Numbered from the stretch's first letter, positions 1-10,760 are shown. The stretch is DNA of 64,000 bases from Zeus faber (GCA_960531495.1 OY482850.1:1814285-1878284); one strand, 5' to 3'. Translations and numbers: made by a program. The notes: generated by a model not told the origin, from the letters alone.

Positions 1-650
1 GAAATCATGAAGGACTGATGGTAGCACCCCCTGACCTACTAGGTCTGATGATTCAGGAAGCACATGGGTTAGCCCATGTTGCAAGGGGGGAGGTAAGAAG
101 AAAAATCACGAAAGAGTATAGTTTTTGGGCACCGTACTTGCTTGAGCAAATTGATTATGTCATAGGCAGATGTACAATCGGTCTTAAAAACAATGTTCGG
201 AGGGGTGTGAAGAGTCCACCCGGTCACATTCCAACTCCAACAGGTCCCATGCGTGAGTTGGTTGTGGATTTTGTTGACATGATAAGACCAGTAGGAGGTA
301 AAAGATACATGTTAGTTGACGTGGATTGATTTTCACAGGGGACTGAAGCATGTCCAACAAAGCGTAAAGATGCTCAGTCAGTTGCCAAGCCAAGTTCTTG
401 TGTCATGAGGTCATAAGCAGGTGGGGACTTCCAGATTGCATATCTTCAGATAATGGAAAGAGTTTGTGGATAAAACAGTAAAATTGATTCTGCAAAAATT
501 GGGAATTAAACAACGTCTAGGAGCTGTTTATCGTCTGCAAAGCCAAGGTGTTTGTGAAAAATTGAATGGTGCGCTGAAAAATCGCATTGTTAAAATCTGT
601 CAGCATGCAGGACTGAATTGGGTAGAGGTGTGTAGTTAGGAGCTAACACT
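1..650 (+). pseudogene. ERV-like pol, integrase portion, broken
   Basis: This is the 3' part of a retrovirus-like pol: an integrase that would insert element DNA into host chromosomes. Residues 14-60 of the first reading frame hold an HHCC-like zinc-binding region. The catalytic core follows: a first Asp in VDFVD, a second in SSDNGK and the Glu of CEKLNG, so all three acidic positions are readable across broken frames. An in-frame TGA at 327-329 sits where this family normally has Trp, and frameshifts follow in 390-480. The best match in memory is the fish ERV/retrovirus-like pol group rather than chromodomain Gypsy. The 5' part lies outside the window. It is non-functional as it stands. Confidence 0.75.
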
Positions 651-1576
651 AGGAAGGAAATATCCATTCTGAATATCTGATTCCGTCATAGACTCAAGTC
701 TATTTTTAACTGAGAAAATGCATGGACAAAGGGGGGAAAAGGAAAATGTTAATCATATATTGGAATAATGTTAAAGCGTAATGCAAAAGCGAAATTATTA
801 TACTGGATTTGATGTGTGTGCAAGATACTGGCGGGTGAATTTTTCTTTCAGGACCAGTCTGAGGTTGGCTGTGTCCTGAGATCCTAAAAGCCTAATGGAC
901 TTGAACACTCAAACATGGACATTCAAAAATGGAGGATGAAAATGGACGACAGACCCTGAATGAGGACATCATGATCAGGAGTGTCGAGTGAAATATCATT
1001 AAAAGTTGATGGTGTTATGCATGTTTTTATAATATTGGAGTTTGTTTATTACAATGTAACCTGTATTATTGATGAAAAGTCTGTATTCTACAGTAGATAT
1101 TTTTAGCAAGACATATTACTTTGATTTTGTATTGTTTTCTTTGAAGTTTTCTGTAACAGGTGAAATGGATATATTGGGATCTCAGGTGTTTTATTTTTTT
1201 GCAGGGTTTTGAGGGTCATTGATGATTGGCAGGGACAGGTTCATTGGAAGGTCCGATGGCTCGACCAGCCTGACTTTGGACAAAATTTTTTATTTATTTC
1301 TGAGGTTCTGAATGTATGCATTTATATGTAACATCCTGTTCAGTTGTCTAAACCCTTCTTCTTTGCGGTTAATTGATTTGGAGTGCAATAGGGGGTTGCC
1401 TGGGGCAGATGAACCGTGAGAGAATTTTCCTGTCTTGATTGTTTGTTGAAAGAACTAAGAAAGGAAGCTGCCAGATGGGTTTTTCGCTCTCACACTTCTA
1501 TTAAGCCAATTAATGTCGTAAGTTCAATGACTTTTCTCTCTGTCGAGACTTTGTGTAGTCTCAAAGGGGGCAAATA
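651..1576 (+). mobile_element. ERV 3' internal region, no intact gene
   Basis: This stretch lies between the integrase remnant and the LTR and shows no open frame longer than about 60 codons. It is recognisable as element sequence because positions about 790-1010 and 1200-1500 recur in reverse complement at 49186-49890. It ends in a purine tract (AAAGGGGG near 1562) that fits a polypurine tract just before the LTR. No envelope gene can be recognised. Confidence 0.6.
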
Positions 1577-1953
1577 TGAGGTGTCTGGGAATGAGTAGCG
1601 TCCCAAGACAGTACCCATTGTATAAAATAATAATTATTAACGGACAGTGCCAGGGGTCTCAAGAGAGAGAGAGACAGAGCCCATTGTCAGGGGTCCCGGT
1701 GATAAGGGAGGCGAAAAAGTGAACGGTGACCTCTGCAGGGGAATCAGAGGGTCAACGTTGTCTCTGGTTTAACATAAAAGCACCTGCCTGAGTTTCATTC
1801 GAGAGAGAATCCATCGGGCTCGGTTCTCTCCTGGGTGTCCATGGCAAGTCCAGTCTGATGCTGTACTTTTGTAATAAATCTATTATTTGACTCAAGTCAG
1901 CGTCAGCGGTCCCTCCTTCTTCATCAACACATCAAATTCATCAAGAAACTACA
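1577..1953 (+). repeat. ERV long terminal repeat (3' LTR)
   Basis: A segment of about 377 bp starting TGAGGTGT and ending ACA follows a purine-rich tract. It contains a TATA-like CATAAAAG near 1774 and an AATAAA polyadenylation signal at 1873-1878. A diverged copy of the whole segment lies in reverse orientation at 55248-55617, which defines both ends independently. Confidence 0.8.
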
Positions 1954-2640
1954 CCGTCATTTAGGCCTATGAAGGACAAATCTTGGCAATCAAGGTTGAT
2001 TTCTGTTCCATAATAAAGTGTGATTCCACAGGGTAGGAGCAGTACCAGTGGAATGAGAAATATATGTGATCCACCAAAGGTAGCCATATTGATTGTGGGG
2101 CATGGAGTAATGTGCTTATAAACACAGGAACCAGTAGGAGGAATTTCTACTCCGCTCACTGAGCATAGAACTAAAAGAAAATGCAGGAATAGATGATCAC
2201 ATCACTGGTTGGTTCGACTCTATGTTTTCCAAATGAAAAGGCTTCATTTTATCATGCTTCATCAACGTTGCTACCATTGCTGCTCTGTTAATTGTATGTG
2301 GATGTTGTTGTATACCATGCATTTGTACTCTAGTGAAAAATGCATCATGACTGCGTTGGGAAAACCAGAAATACAAGTGTACATGGCATTGAGACAGGAG
2401 GATGGTTGCGACACCTATATTGCTGTCGGTATGGACCCCCTTCCCCAGCATCAGGACCCGACATCCTCATCCACGATGACTGCATCTAGTTGACCAGGGT
2501 TCAAGAGAGAAAGATCACAATGGCGAAGTCAGCACACCTCGCATGAGGTTAAGAGCTAAAAAGCTTCATGCCGCCAAAAAACTGAGCAAAAAACACATTA
2601 TGTGACGGTGCTCAGTTTTTTGAGCAGGTTAAGGTGAAAC
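1954..2640. other. Unassigned sequence with short open frames
   Basis: There are open frames of 70-95 codons on both strands, but none resembles a known protein. A short inverted repeat (AAAAAACTGAGCA at about 2577, matched by its complement near 2611) lies just before the pogo element. I see no gene here. Confidence 0.5.
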
Positions 2641-2680
2641 AATGTAACTGTTTAGTGGTAGTCATTTCGTCACCCTCAGC

Positions 2681-3287
2681 ATGGCAAAGACACAAAGAAA
2701 TGCATATGATGCAGCTTTCAAGTTGAAGGCGATCGATTTGGCTGTTGGAAAAGGAAATAGAGCTGCTGCACAGTAGCTTGGCCTTAATGAGTCAATGATA
2801 AGACGTTGGAAACCGCAGCGTGAGGAACTGACTCAGTGCAAAAAGACAACAAAAGCTTTCAGAGGAAAGAAAAGCAGATGGCCTGAACTAGAAAATGAAC
2901 TCAGAGACTGGGTCAACTCACAGAGAGCAGACGGCCGAGGTGTTTCAACTGTGCAGATCTGACTGAAAGCCAAAACAATCGCCACCGCAATGAAGTTTGA
3001 GGATTTTAGAGGTGGACCATCGTGGTGTCTGCCAGTGGGTCCTGACAGCGTGGAGCATTATCAATAAATCCACTATCATCATCGGGTTTGGAAAGGCTGG
3101 ACTGCTGCGTGTTGAAGAGGGCAGCATGAGCTCAGCGGGGAATTTGCCTCCGGATGAAAGTGACGAGAGCGACAATGAAAACGATCCAACATCGGATGAA
3201 GCAATTCTGAGGCTATTCAACTCTGACACCGAAGGAGATGACTTCAGTGGTTTTAGTGCGCAGGAGGAGGAAGATAGTGACCAATGA
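2681..3287 (+). pseudogene. pogo-type transposase, internally deleted
   Basis: This is a remnant of a Tc1/mariner-superfamily pogo transposase, which would bind element ends and catalyse cut-and-paste. The N-terminal psq/CENP-B-like helix-turn-helix region starts MAKTQRNAYDAAFKLKAIDL at 2681 and continues into the RWPELENELRDWV block, with stop codons in place of Arg/Gln near 2773 and 2960. After KFEDFRGGPSWC near 3022 the sequence jumps to the acidic C-terminal tail, open to 3287 (SDEAILRLFNSDTE, FSAQEEE). The whole DDE/D catalytic domain is missing, so this is a deletion derivative that could only be mobilised in trans. Identification rests on recognising the family's two ends. Confidence 0.75.
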
Positions 3288-3326
3288 CTGACTTGGTAGG
3301 CTACTGTTTACCGCTAATGTTTTATC

Positions 3327-3502
3327 TTTGTTACAAACCTTGTTTCATTAAAGCCTATTTATTTTTGTTACAAACCGTGTTTCATTAAAGCCTATTTATT
3401 TTTGTTACAAACCGTGTTTCATTAAAGCCTATTTATTTTTGTTACAAGCCTTGTTTCGTTAAAGCTTATTTCTTTTTGTTACAAGCCGTGTTTCGTTAAA
3501 GG
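3327..3502 (+). repeat. 37-bp tandem repeat, about 4.7 copies
   Basis: The motif TTTGTTACAA recurs at 3327, 3364, 3401, 3438 and 3475, an exact 37-bp period, with a few substitutions between units. It lies directly downstream of the pogo tail, inside the same element's 3' non-coding region. Confidence 0.95.
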
Positions 3503-3680
3503 CTGTGTAAAGTTCATTTGTTTCAATATACCGGTAGGCACCTTTGGCTAATAGACATGTGCGGCTTATTTATGTTCAAAATAAATATTTTTTAAAAATT
3601 CAGGGGGTGCGGCTTATATTCAGGTGCGCTAGTAATAGTTCGGAAATTACGGGGTATATATATATATATATACACATATA
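3503..3680 (+). mobile_element. pogo element 3' end and (TA)n
   Basis: The sequence around 3600-3650 (GTGCGGCTTATATTCAGGTG, then CGGAAATTACGG) matches the terminal motif I associate with fish pogo-type elements. A TA dinucleotide run follows at 3655-3672, and TA is the target of this superfamily. Confidence 0.55.
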
Positions 3681-3899
3681 CTATAACTATAACATACTAC
3701 ATATAACTATACTACTATAACTATAACTATATCATTACAGATTGAACTAATCCTCGATAGCAAAACTAAATGTGTGTATACTACTGTACAGTATACATTA
3801 CATGAATGTATTTATATACATTATTATCATTCATATTGTGGGTAATTATGAAATACAGTTTCATTGATCAGTCAGAGCCAAAATTAAAACATGTATAAA
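3681..3899. other. AT-rich non-coding sequence
   Basis: This is AT-rich sequence with short ACTATA-like direct repeats. I see no gene or recognisable element. Confidence 0.5.
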
Positions 3900-4253
3900 G
3901 ATACTGGGTGTAACTACGCAACCAGTTAGAAACCGGCACTGAAACAGTTAATTTGGCGCACACACAGCAGGGAGTCAGAAACTAGATACTCGGGGGATGG
4001 GAAATAGCAAAGGAGGGACCGCCCTGCAAAGGGGGTTGTGTTGTTTGTAACAAAGGGATGAGCGGGGAACAGTTTGAGCGGACTCCTGGGTGAAATGTCT
4101 GCTAGATGAGACACGCAGCTTAGGACTCACTACGTCAACGTATAAAGTTTTTGTTTTTTTTTGTGTTTTTTCTCAAACCGTCCAATAAACTCTCCGTAGC
4201 TCAAAGTTCCAGTTTCATTGCATCATTCCGGATTTGGACATTTTGAACACGAC
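3900..4253 (+). repeat. Probable LTR 3' part, sense orientation
   Basis: The segment contains TATAAAG near 4141, a T-rich stretch, CAATAAACTCTCC near 4183 and ends in ACGACA at about 4252. This is the layout of an LTR R-U5 region. It abuts an antisense pol fragment at 4254, so the two probably come from different insertions. No second copy in the window confirms its ends. Confidence 0.45.
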
Positions 4254-4910
4254 AGTATATATTGTCATGGGATTCCCCATTGTGTTTGTCCATGCTTTGT
4301 CATACACATATTGAACAGTCGCTAGTCCCTGGTAACAAGGCGGGTAACCCTGGGCTTCTGCGTCTAGTTTGACGCTAAAATATGCTAGAGGTTGTTTACG
4401 ATCGCCACTGCATGTTTCCTGCATTAGAACGGCTGAAGCATATCCTTGACTACAATTAGCCACATACAAGAGAAATGGTTTGGTGTAATTTGGGTTTGCT
4501 AGCGTACTTGCTCCCTGCATTTCTTGTTTAATGTTTTCAAAAGCTGCCAGCACATCACTATTCCACATTAATTGAGCCTTTAGCTGTCCAATCTGCATTC
4601 TTCATTATTTCCATCAGTGGTGCGTTTTTTAGAGCATTCAATCAGTTCTGCACTGAATCCTGTCATCCCTAAAAAGGTCGTAATTTGTCCCACTGTCTGC
4701 GGTTTTGGGCCTTGGCTGATTCCTTCCAACTGACTGGGAGCTATGACTTTTGTTGATGGGCTACTATCTTATTAGAAGTATTATAGTATTTTCTGGGAAA
4801 CTTTATGTTCTCCTAGCGCTTGTTTTTGGAGCACCTCCATGGAGTCTCTATGATACTGTTCCAGTGTTGTGGCACACACAAGTAAATCATCTACATTGAA
4901 TCAACGTGCC
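4254..4910 (-). pseudogene. ERV-like pol fragment, reverse transcriptase to RNase H
   Basis: Read on the minus strand, this covers the end of a reverse transcriptase and the connection to RNase H. The catalytic box appears as VDDLLV near 4890-4875, and the thumb region carries TVGQI...FLGMTGFSAELIE. An open stretch ends near 4254 with FLLYVANCSQGYASAVLMQ and QPLAYFSVKLD, typical of retroviral pol. Frameshifts break it between 4600 and 4880. It belongs to the same broad fish ERV group as the element at 1-1953, but copy identity is unproven. It is non-functional. Confidence 0.7.
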
Positions 4911-5519
4911 TTCCAATGTTAATTCCACTAAGTCTGCTTTCAAGACTTGATTGAAAACACGCTGTTAAAGTAAAACAGCTATAAACTTTGTTCGTGGACA
5001 GACTAATAGTTACAGAGGAGATCTGAGACAAATACTTCAGGTTAATAAAGCATTTAATCTTGTACAAGAGGATCCAAGGTTGTACAAGAGGAGCAGTTTC
5101 AGTGTAACAATACAACAGAAATCAATTTCTCACTGGAGAACTGAGCATTTATACAGTCTTCTTGCAGAGGAGAAGCTAGGCCGGGCCTCTGGGATGGAGG
5201 TCAGCAGATGTCAAGATGCCCCTGCATAGATCATGCTGAGATGACAGTTTCATTGATGGGGCAGTTTTCGTTGAGACTGACCATGTGTTGATGTTTCTGT
5301 ACTTTACGATCAAGACAAAAAGTGATAGTAGTTTATGTCCTTTTTAAGATATGAACTCTTACTTAGCCTTGAGAAGAAGAACAGAGTACACATACTGTAT
5401 ATCGTACAAGAATCAAAGAGAAAAACACAGCAATAAAATGTGAAGTCTGCTTAGCCTACAGAGAGAGAGCAGAGTACATATACGTATGTCATACAAGAGT
5501 AATGCATTGACATACCCAT
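4911..5519 (-). repeat. Possible antisense LTR and AT-rich sequence
   Basis: The minus strand from about 5110 to 4965 begins TGTTACACTG, contains a repeated TTGTACAAG and ATTAAATGC followed by TTTATTAACC, and ends near TTTAACA. This could be the R-U5 of a solo LTR. The rest to 5519 has no gene. Confidence 0.3.
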
Positions 5520-5880
5520 TCGGTGTGTGTTTGTGTGTGTGTGTGTGTCTGTGGGGGGGGGGGGGTCTTGTTGCTGAGGCCAGTTGCAGAGGGGAAGAAA
5601 CTATTCTTGTGGCGAGAGGTTTTGGCCTTGTTGGACCGCAGCCTTCCAGGGAAGAGTTTCAAATTGTTTGTGTCCCGGTTGGGAGGGGTCAGCCACAATC
5701 TTACCTGCATGCCTGCACGCCGGCAGATCGCAGCTAATCACCTTCTCAGCAGAGCGAATGACATGCTGCAGTCTGCCCTTGTCCTTGGTGGTTGTAGCAG
5801 TGTACCAGATGGTGATGGAGGAGGTGAGAATGGACTTAATGATGGAGTTGTACAAGTGCACCATTATGAGCCTTGACACA
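5520..5880 (-). pseudogene. CR1/L2-like LINE C-terminal fragment, antisense
   Basis: On the minus strand the frame reads SIIKSILTSSITIWYTATT, then GRLQHVIRSAEKVI and LPWKAAVQQGQN. This is the conserved C-terminal domain after the reverse transcriptase in jockey-superfamily LINEs (compare SIL...[26 protein letters not shown] in LINE-A at 13469-16387). The fragment is 5'-truncated and embedded beside L1 sequence. A (TG)n and poly-G stretch lies at 5523-5564. Confidence 0.65.
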
Positions 5881-5894
5881 CACATGCACACACC

Positions 5895-6535
5895 GACACT
5901 GGAGTTGAGGGTTGGGTCCTTAGTGTGTTTAAGCAAAACCGAAATGAGAGCAGTATTCATGGGTGGAGACATGGTGGAGCTTAATCCCTGTAACCATTCT
6001 AATGAATAGTGGGGATATGAATGGCCAGAAGTGTTTATAGTGTTTATAGTATTCCACTGGGTAGCCATCTGATCCAGGTGATTAATTGTTTGGCATAGAA
6101 AAGAGATCTTTCCTGAGTTATTCTACAGTAAGGGGTTGATCTTATGTGGTAGCCTGCACTGTGGATAGTTTTGGGAGGCAGATGTTATCGAGGAATGAGT
6201 TAATGTTTGATAAAGTTTACTGAGTGATGTAGTTTATTATAAGTCTCTGAATATTTAATTGATTTGGGTGTGTGTTATCCTATCCTGTGGATCTTTGATG
6301 GCTGTGAGAAGTGTCCACTCTAGTTTGTTGCATGACGAATTGTGCCTTTTGATGGATGATATTATCAAGGCGAGATTTAATTGTTTTGATCTCATTTCGG
6401 ATTTGCTCAGTGGGTGAGCGGGCTTGTTGGGAGTGCAAGTCTTTCCGTTGTTGTTCTCGTTTATTTTGGTATTCATGTCCTTTCTTTTTCTTGTGAGTGG
6501 AGAATGAAATAATACTCCCCCTCAGAACTAGCAAT
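5895..6535 (-). pseudogene. L1-like LINE ORF2 fragment, antisense
   Basis: The segment is homologous to 12840-13380 plus 16890-17050, the same antisense L1 family. The minus strand holds MNTALISVLLKHTKDPTLN (the reverse transcriptase entry motif), followed toward higher coordinates by the lysine/asparagine-rich endonuclease-RT linker. It is broken and 3'-truncated at about 5895. Confidence 0.7.
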
Positions 6536-7247
6536 GCTACCTCTCGGAACTAGCCCTGGAAACAGACGAATCTGCAAGCTCATGTTTAATTTGCTCTGCA
6601 GAATATGTCTGGCAATGCTTTATTGTGGTTAATTAGTAACCTGTTGTGGTTAATTAGTAACCCCACATGCAAAGAAGCTATGTCATGTTATACTGAAAAC
6701 CAATACTCAAAATTATGTGTTGCTGCTGTATTTGTCTTACCGATACGCAATAAATTTGATCGCATCAGGTTTTGTTCCAGTGTTTTTTTTTTCCAAGTTT
6801 TTAACTCAGAATAAGATAGAAACGTCGTCCAGAGATCCAGGCTTTTCCCACAGGCCCAGGCCTGGACTTCTTTGTTCACAACAATTGACAAGCCGAGCCA
6901 GGAGAGAACGACGACTAAGACTGAGACCCGAAGACCTGGAAGGAGCCGGCCTGCACTTCAGAGACACCACTGGCCACAAAATTATTCAAGATGAGCAGAG
7001 CCTTTTATTTGCAAATTCGTTTTTGTGTTTCTGAGTGCAGGACTCCACCCTGGTCATAAGATATCAGAAAGTCTCTTCTTCAACTAACCTAAAAATTGTA
7101 CCGAGTTAATAAATTATAATTTCAAAATCACAAATTTGATCAGAAAAAGGAACCTAAACAGAAACTGATGTGAATAACCTACATGCATGTGTTTATAAAA
7201 GTCCATGGCGTGGAAAGAATGAGTGATCCTTTGTTGCCGATGCCGAT
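6536..7247. other. Unassigned sequence with a short tandem duplication
   Basis: TTGTGGTTAATTAGTAACC is duplicated in tandem at about 6624-6662. An open frame at 6717-7034 looks like none of the families I know. No gene is supported. Confidence 0.45.
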
Positions 7248-7300
7248 GCCTAGCAGCCCCAAACATCAGATGTAGTATCTGATGTTTGGGGCTGCTAGGC
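7248..7300. repeat. Perfect 24-bp inverted repeat with 5-bp loop
   Basis: GCCTAGCAGCCCCAAACATC starts at 7248. The 24-bp arm is followed by the loop GTAGT and its exact complement ending at 7300. The right arm and following sequence to 7318 match the antisense of the L1 at 12105-12145, and the L1 sense strand begins right after at 7319. The hairpin is therefore an inversion junction of an L1 insertion. Confidence 0.9.
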
Positions 7301-8205
7301 CTCCACAGTCTTTGTTTTTATCTAGCGAACCATCTTTAATTTATAATTAAATTGTTACAAACCAGAGCAACAACTGGGCCAATGATGGTGAGAACTTGAA
7401 AAAACAGAATGTCAGATGTTATCAATATCTGATCTCCCATTCCTTACTGAATCAATAAGGAAAAAAAATAATTGCTTTAAAAACCCATTCATCGCAACGA
7501 CTCTGAAGATTCCTCAAACTCAGTGGTCACACTCCATCTCCAAACAAATTCACCCCAATCTGGCACAACCCAGATGTTCTGGTTAAAAACAGACAAATAA
7601 TCTTCAGGTCTTGGAAAAGATAAGGAATTACTCATCTGGAACACATTTTTCAAAACAATTTGCTTATATCCTTCCCAACCTTAACTCAAAGGTAAAACGG
7701 CTTCCTTCAATTCCTTCAACTACATTAATCCAAAAGTTAAAATCAAATTCACGAACATCCTAAAACCACCTCCAATGATTGAACATCTTACTCATATCGG
7801 TAATTTAAAAAAATCCCTTTTCCAGAATATACACACTTTTATTAAAATATGACACTTTATCTTTACCTACCATGGAATGGGAAAGAGACCTTGCTGTTTC
7901 CACCGATATTTACCTGTGGAAGCTTTTGCAACAACCTTTTCTATGACCCGCAATTCCAAAATGCAACTCATCCAATATAAGATTATACACAAAGCTCATA
8001 TTATGGAACACAATGTTCAAAATGGGTTTTGTGGATAAAGACGTTTGCTCTCACTGTTCCCTTAATACCAGCGATGACTACTTTCATGCCATCTGGCTCT
8101 GCCCACCTATTCTAGCATTCTGGACCATTCTGGGCCTTCTGGGCCACGAAAATATCCAAGAAAATAATATCATTCAATTGGAAAAACACAGATAATCTCA
8201 CCACA
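7301..8205 (+). pseudogene. L1-like LINE ORF2 3' end, sense
   Basis: From about 7319 the plus strand carries the C-terminal third of an L1-like ORF2, homologous in reverse to 11690-12100. Frames are broken until 8013, where an open stretch encodes the CCHC-like cluster VCSHCSLNTSDDYFHAIWLC, followed by PPILAFW, the usual C-terminal zinc-knuckle of L1 ORF2. Positions 7265-7318 are in the opposite orientation, so the copy has a 5' inversion. It is non-functional. Confidence 0.75.
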
Positions 8206-8375
8206 TCCTAATGGTTACATTTATTAATAGAATACATCTCAGTAGAAAAACTTTTGGCAATATCCAAAAACAAGGTTTATTCAATTAATGAAATATAGGC
8301 TACTTTTATCCCTGACCTAACTCCATGTATGACTGTAGGTATATGTATGTGACAAATAATCTCTTGAACTTGAAC
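8206..8375 (+). mobile_element. LINE 3' tail, sense
   Basis: Near 8330 the sequence reads GTATATGTATGTGACAAATA followed by CTCTTGAACTTGAAC. This is the same 3' end as LINE-A copies at 16850, 27120 and 60715, with a (CTTGAA)-type tail. Only the tail is present. Confidence 0.6.
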
Positions 8376-10140
8376 ACATCCATTAATACTTGAGACTTCC
8401 GAAGTCAGGGCAATGTCATGGTGTTTTGGGGCATGTGGGGGTCCTCCCAGTTTTGTCAGGGCTCTGCGGTTGGGTGGGTGCCCGGTGGCTGTGGGGACGC
8501 CTGTGGCACTTAGTCCTGTGGTCGTGGGGGGTCCCGGGGCCCCATGGGGGTGTTAGGGAGGGTGGTGGTGCCCGCTGTTTTTTCTGGGTTGAGCTGGCCT
8601 GTCTCTGGGGGCCGGGGCGGGGGGGTGTTCCTGGGGAGTCCCTGGATCTGGCTTCCGTGTGTTGGTTTGAGGTGTGGTTGCAGGTCTGGGGCTCGGGTTG
8701 GGGGTGGGGGATACGGGTTGCAGGTTCGGGTCTTGGCCCCGTGGTCAGCGTGTCACTGGGGTCGCCCGCCCTGCGGGGTGGCGGGGCTTGCATGTCCTTC
8801 TGTGTCCTGTAGGGGGGGGGTGGCGGCCGGTTGTGCCGGAGCTAATGAGGCCACCCCCTCGGCGGCCGGGGGCTGACCAGGGCCTGATGGGGGCTAACTG
8901 CCACCCGTGGCTGGTCTCTGTAGGCTGGGTACCTCCAGGTACGGGAGGTTCAAGTTCAAGAGATTCTTTGTCACATATTTATATACATACAGTCATACGT
9001 GACATGCTATGGCACAGTCGGGTCCAGGGGGGGTCCTTGTGGCCGCTCCCCGGCCTGCTGTACCCTGCAGGGTCGGCCTGGCGCCCGATCTGGTTGCGCT
9101 TCGCCTATCTCTCCCAGTGCCAAACTCATTCTCAGGGCATACACCACACAATAGGCCTAGGGCTTGCAGGATGGGCAGGTGCCAGCTATGTGGGTGAGGA
9201 TGTGCCTGCCCCGATATGTTTCTCATCCATTTTTAATCCCACTCATATTTGTCTAGAACACATACACTCACACAACAATCCTGCTCCAAACAACACTCCC
9301 CCAGACCAGGGTCTGTGGGGCAGGAGGGGTGCGAGTGATTCGGGTTCGCCTTGCTTGAAGGACTGGCACCCCCAAACCCCGCAATTTTAACTGCAATTGC
9401 CAACAGCACACATTGAGCACTGGGGTTTTCTGGAGTGGCAGGTTGCTCGTGGGTCGGTGTGGGGTTATGTTTGGCCAGGGGGCAGCTGGCTGGGCTTGAG
9501 TCATGGCAGATTGCGCCTGGTGGCTTAAAGTGTGCTGCGACCTGGCGGGGCTGTGGAGAGCGCCGCCAGGTGCCTTCCGTGGCACCTGGTAGGCTGCTTG
9601 CTGTTGTGGGTGTGGGTTGGGGCGGCTGTCGGGGGGGGGCTAACATCAAGGTGCCCTGTGCTGAGCACACTCTGCTACGTGGATGGGCGCTCGGGGCTCG
9701 TGGCTGGATGGGGCATCTGGTTGGCTGTGGTGGAGCTGGCCTCGCCCTTGGGGGGGGTGTGGGTGGGCATGGGGGTCCTGCCGGCTCGCTTGCGGGGCAG
9801 GCGGTTCATGCAGGGTGTTGGTCTGTCGGTTGGCTCCAGGCCTGCGGTACATGCCTGGCGCCCGCGGCCTGGATTCTGCGCCTATGGCTGCAACTTTTGC
9901 CTGCACTTGGGATGGGTTGGATGAGTGCACCCCGGGGTGCGGGGTCTCCTTGTGCTGCCTGGGACTGGGTTATGCTCCTTGGGGCTGGGCACGGGGGTTG
10001 CTCCGGGGGATTACGGCTTCTCTCTCTCATTTTCTCTCGGCCCGGGGGTCGGGGGTCTTCTGTGGCTGCAGGGCAGGGTGCTCTGGGCTTTCCTGCAGCC
10101 GTGGGGTGTCTATGCAGCTGCGGAGTTTGGGGGGGCGGCT
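8376..10140. other. G-skewed, GC-rich block of unknown identity
   Basis: About 1.75 kb of plus-strand G/T-rich, C-poor sequence with many GGGG runs stands out from AT-rich neighbours. Long open frames occur on both strands in several phases (for example 9435-10310 and 8416-8793). They are low-complexity (Gly/Trp/Leu one way, Pro/Thr/Gln the other) and look like consequences of base composition. A short antisense LINE tail interrupts it at 8946-9005. No known protein or RNA is recognised. It may be a repeat 5' region or minisatellite-derived. Confidence 0.6.
8946..9005 (-). mobile_element. LINE 3' tail, antisense
   Basis: GGTTCAAGTTCAAGAGATTC, then TTTGTCACATATTTATATAC, is the reverse complement of the LINE 3' end with a (CTTGAA)n tail. 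It is a severely 5'-truncated insertion inside the G-skewed block. Confidence 0.6.
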
Positions 10141-10604
10141 TCCATGATAAAACATGGAAAAATAGTTCTCCAAAGAGGTCAGCGGCGGATCTGTATAACA
10201 AAATACTGTGCTCTTTTCATCCTTTAGGTCATCCACAGGACAGAGTTATTGCAGCAGTTCTTGATGATTTAAGAATTAATAAAGAGTTGCATTGCAGGTT
10301 GAGAAGTTGAACTTGCAGTTGCAGACCAACTCTGTCCTAGATGCAATAGCATACAAATACTCTGTGTTGTATGCCTACCATGCTGACAGCACAGGTTTCA
10401 AAACAATAAAATATCATACACATGGCCGACTACGACACCAACTAATCTTTGTCTGTTTATACCACGGAAAAGATGGTTTTGCATATTTTTATCAATCTAA
10501 AATATTATCGAGTATATACAGTTTTTTCTGACACAACACCTGTATTTCTCATAAAATTCATTGATCCTCACACAAACCCTTACACCACCCAAATCCTTGT
10601 AGTA
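10141..10604. other. No recognised feature
   Basis: This is ordinary AT-rich sequence with short open frames and no similarity I recognise. Confidence 0.4.
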
Positions 10605-10760
10605 TTCATGCACTCACCGCAGTTGTTGTGTTATGCATTTGTTTCTTATACTCACCACAGTTGTTGTTCTATTCATTTTTCTGAAATGCACTACAGTTGA
10701 TGTGTTATATAGTTGTTTCGTATATTCACTACAGTTGTTTGATTATGCACTTACTTACAG
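10605..10760 (+). repeat. Degenerate tandem repeat, about 4 units
   Basis: The core ACTCACCACAGTTGTTGT and its variants recur near 10612, 10652, 10688 and 10725, each followed by TTATGCATTTGTTTC-like sequence. Spacing is roughly 35-40 bp with indels. Confidence 0.7.

Noticed and set aside
3327-3502. Possible CRISPR-like array
   Set aside because: Units are contiguous with no unique spacers, and the DNA is vertebrate. It is an ordinary minisatellite.
9435-10310. 291-codon plus-strand open frame and several other long frames on both strands between 8390 and 10310
   Set aside because: Composition-driven. The G/T-rich block leaves few stops in any phase, the translations are low-complexity Gly/Trp/Cys-rich or Pro/Gln-rich, and no motif or codon pattern supports a gene.
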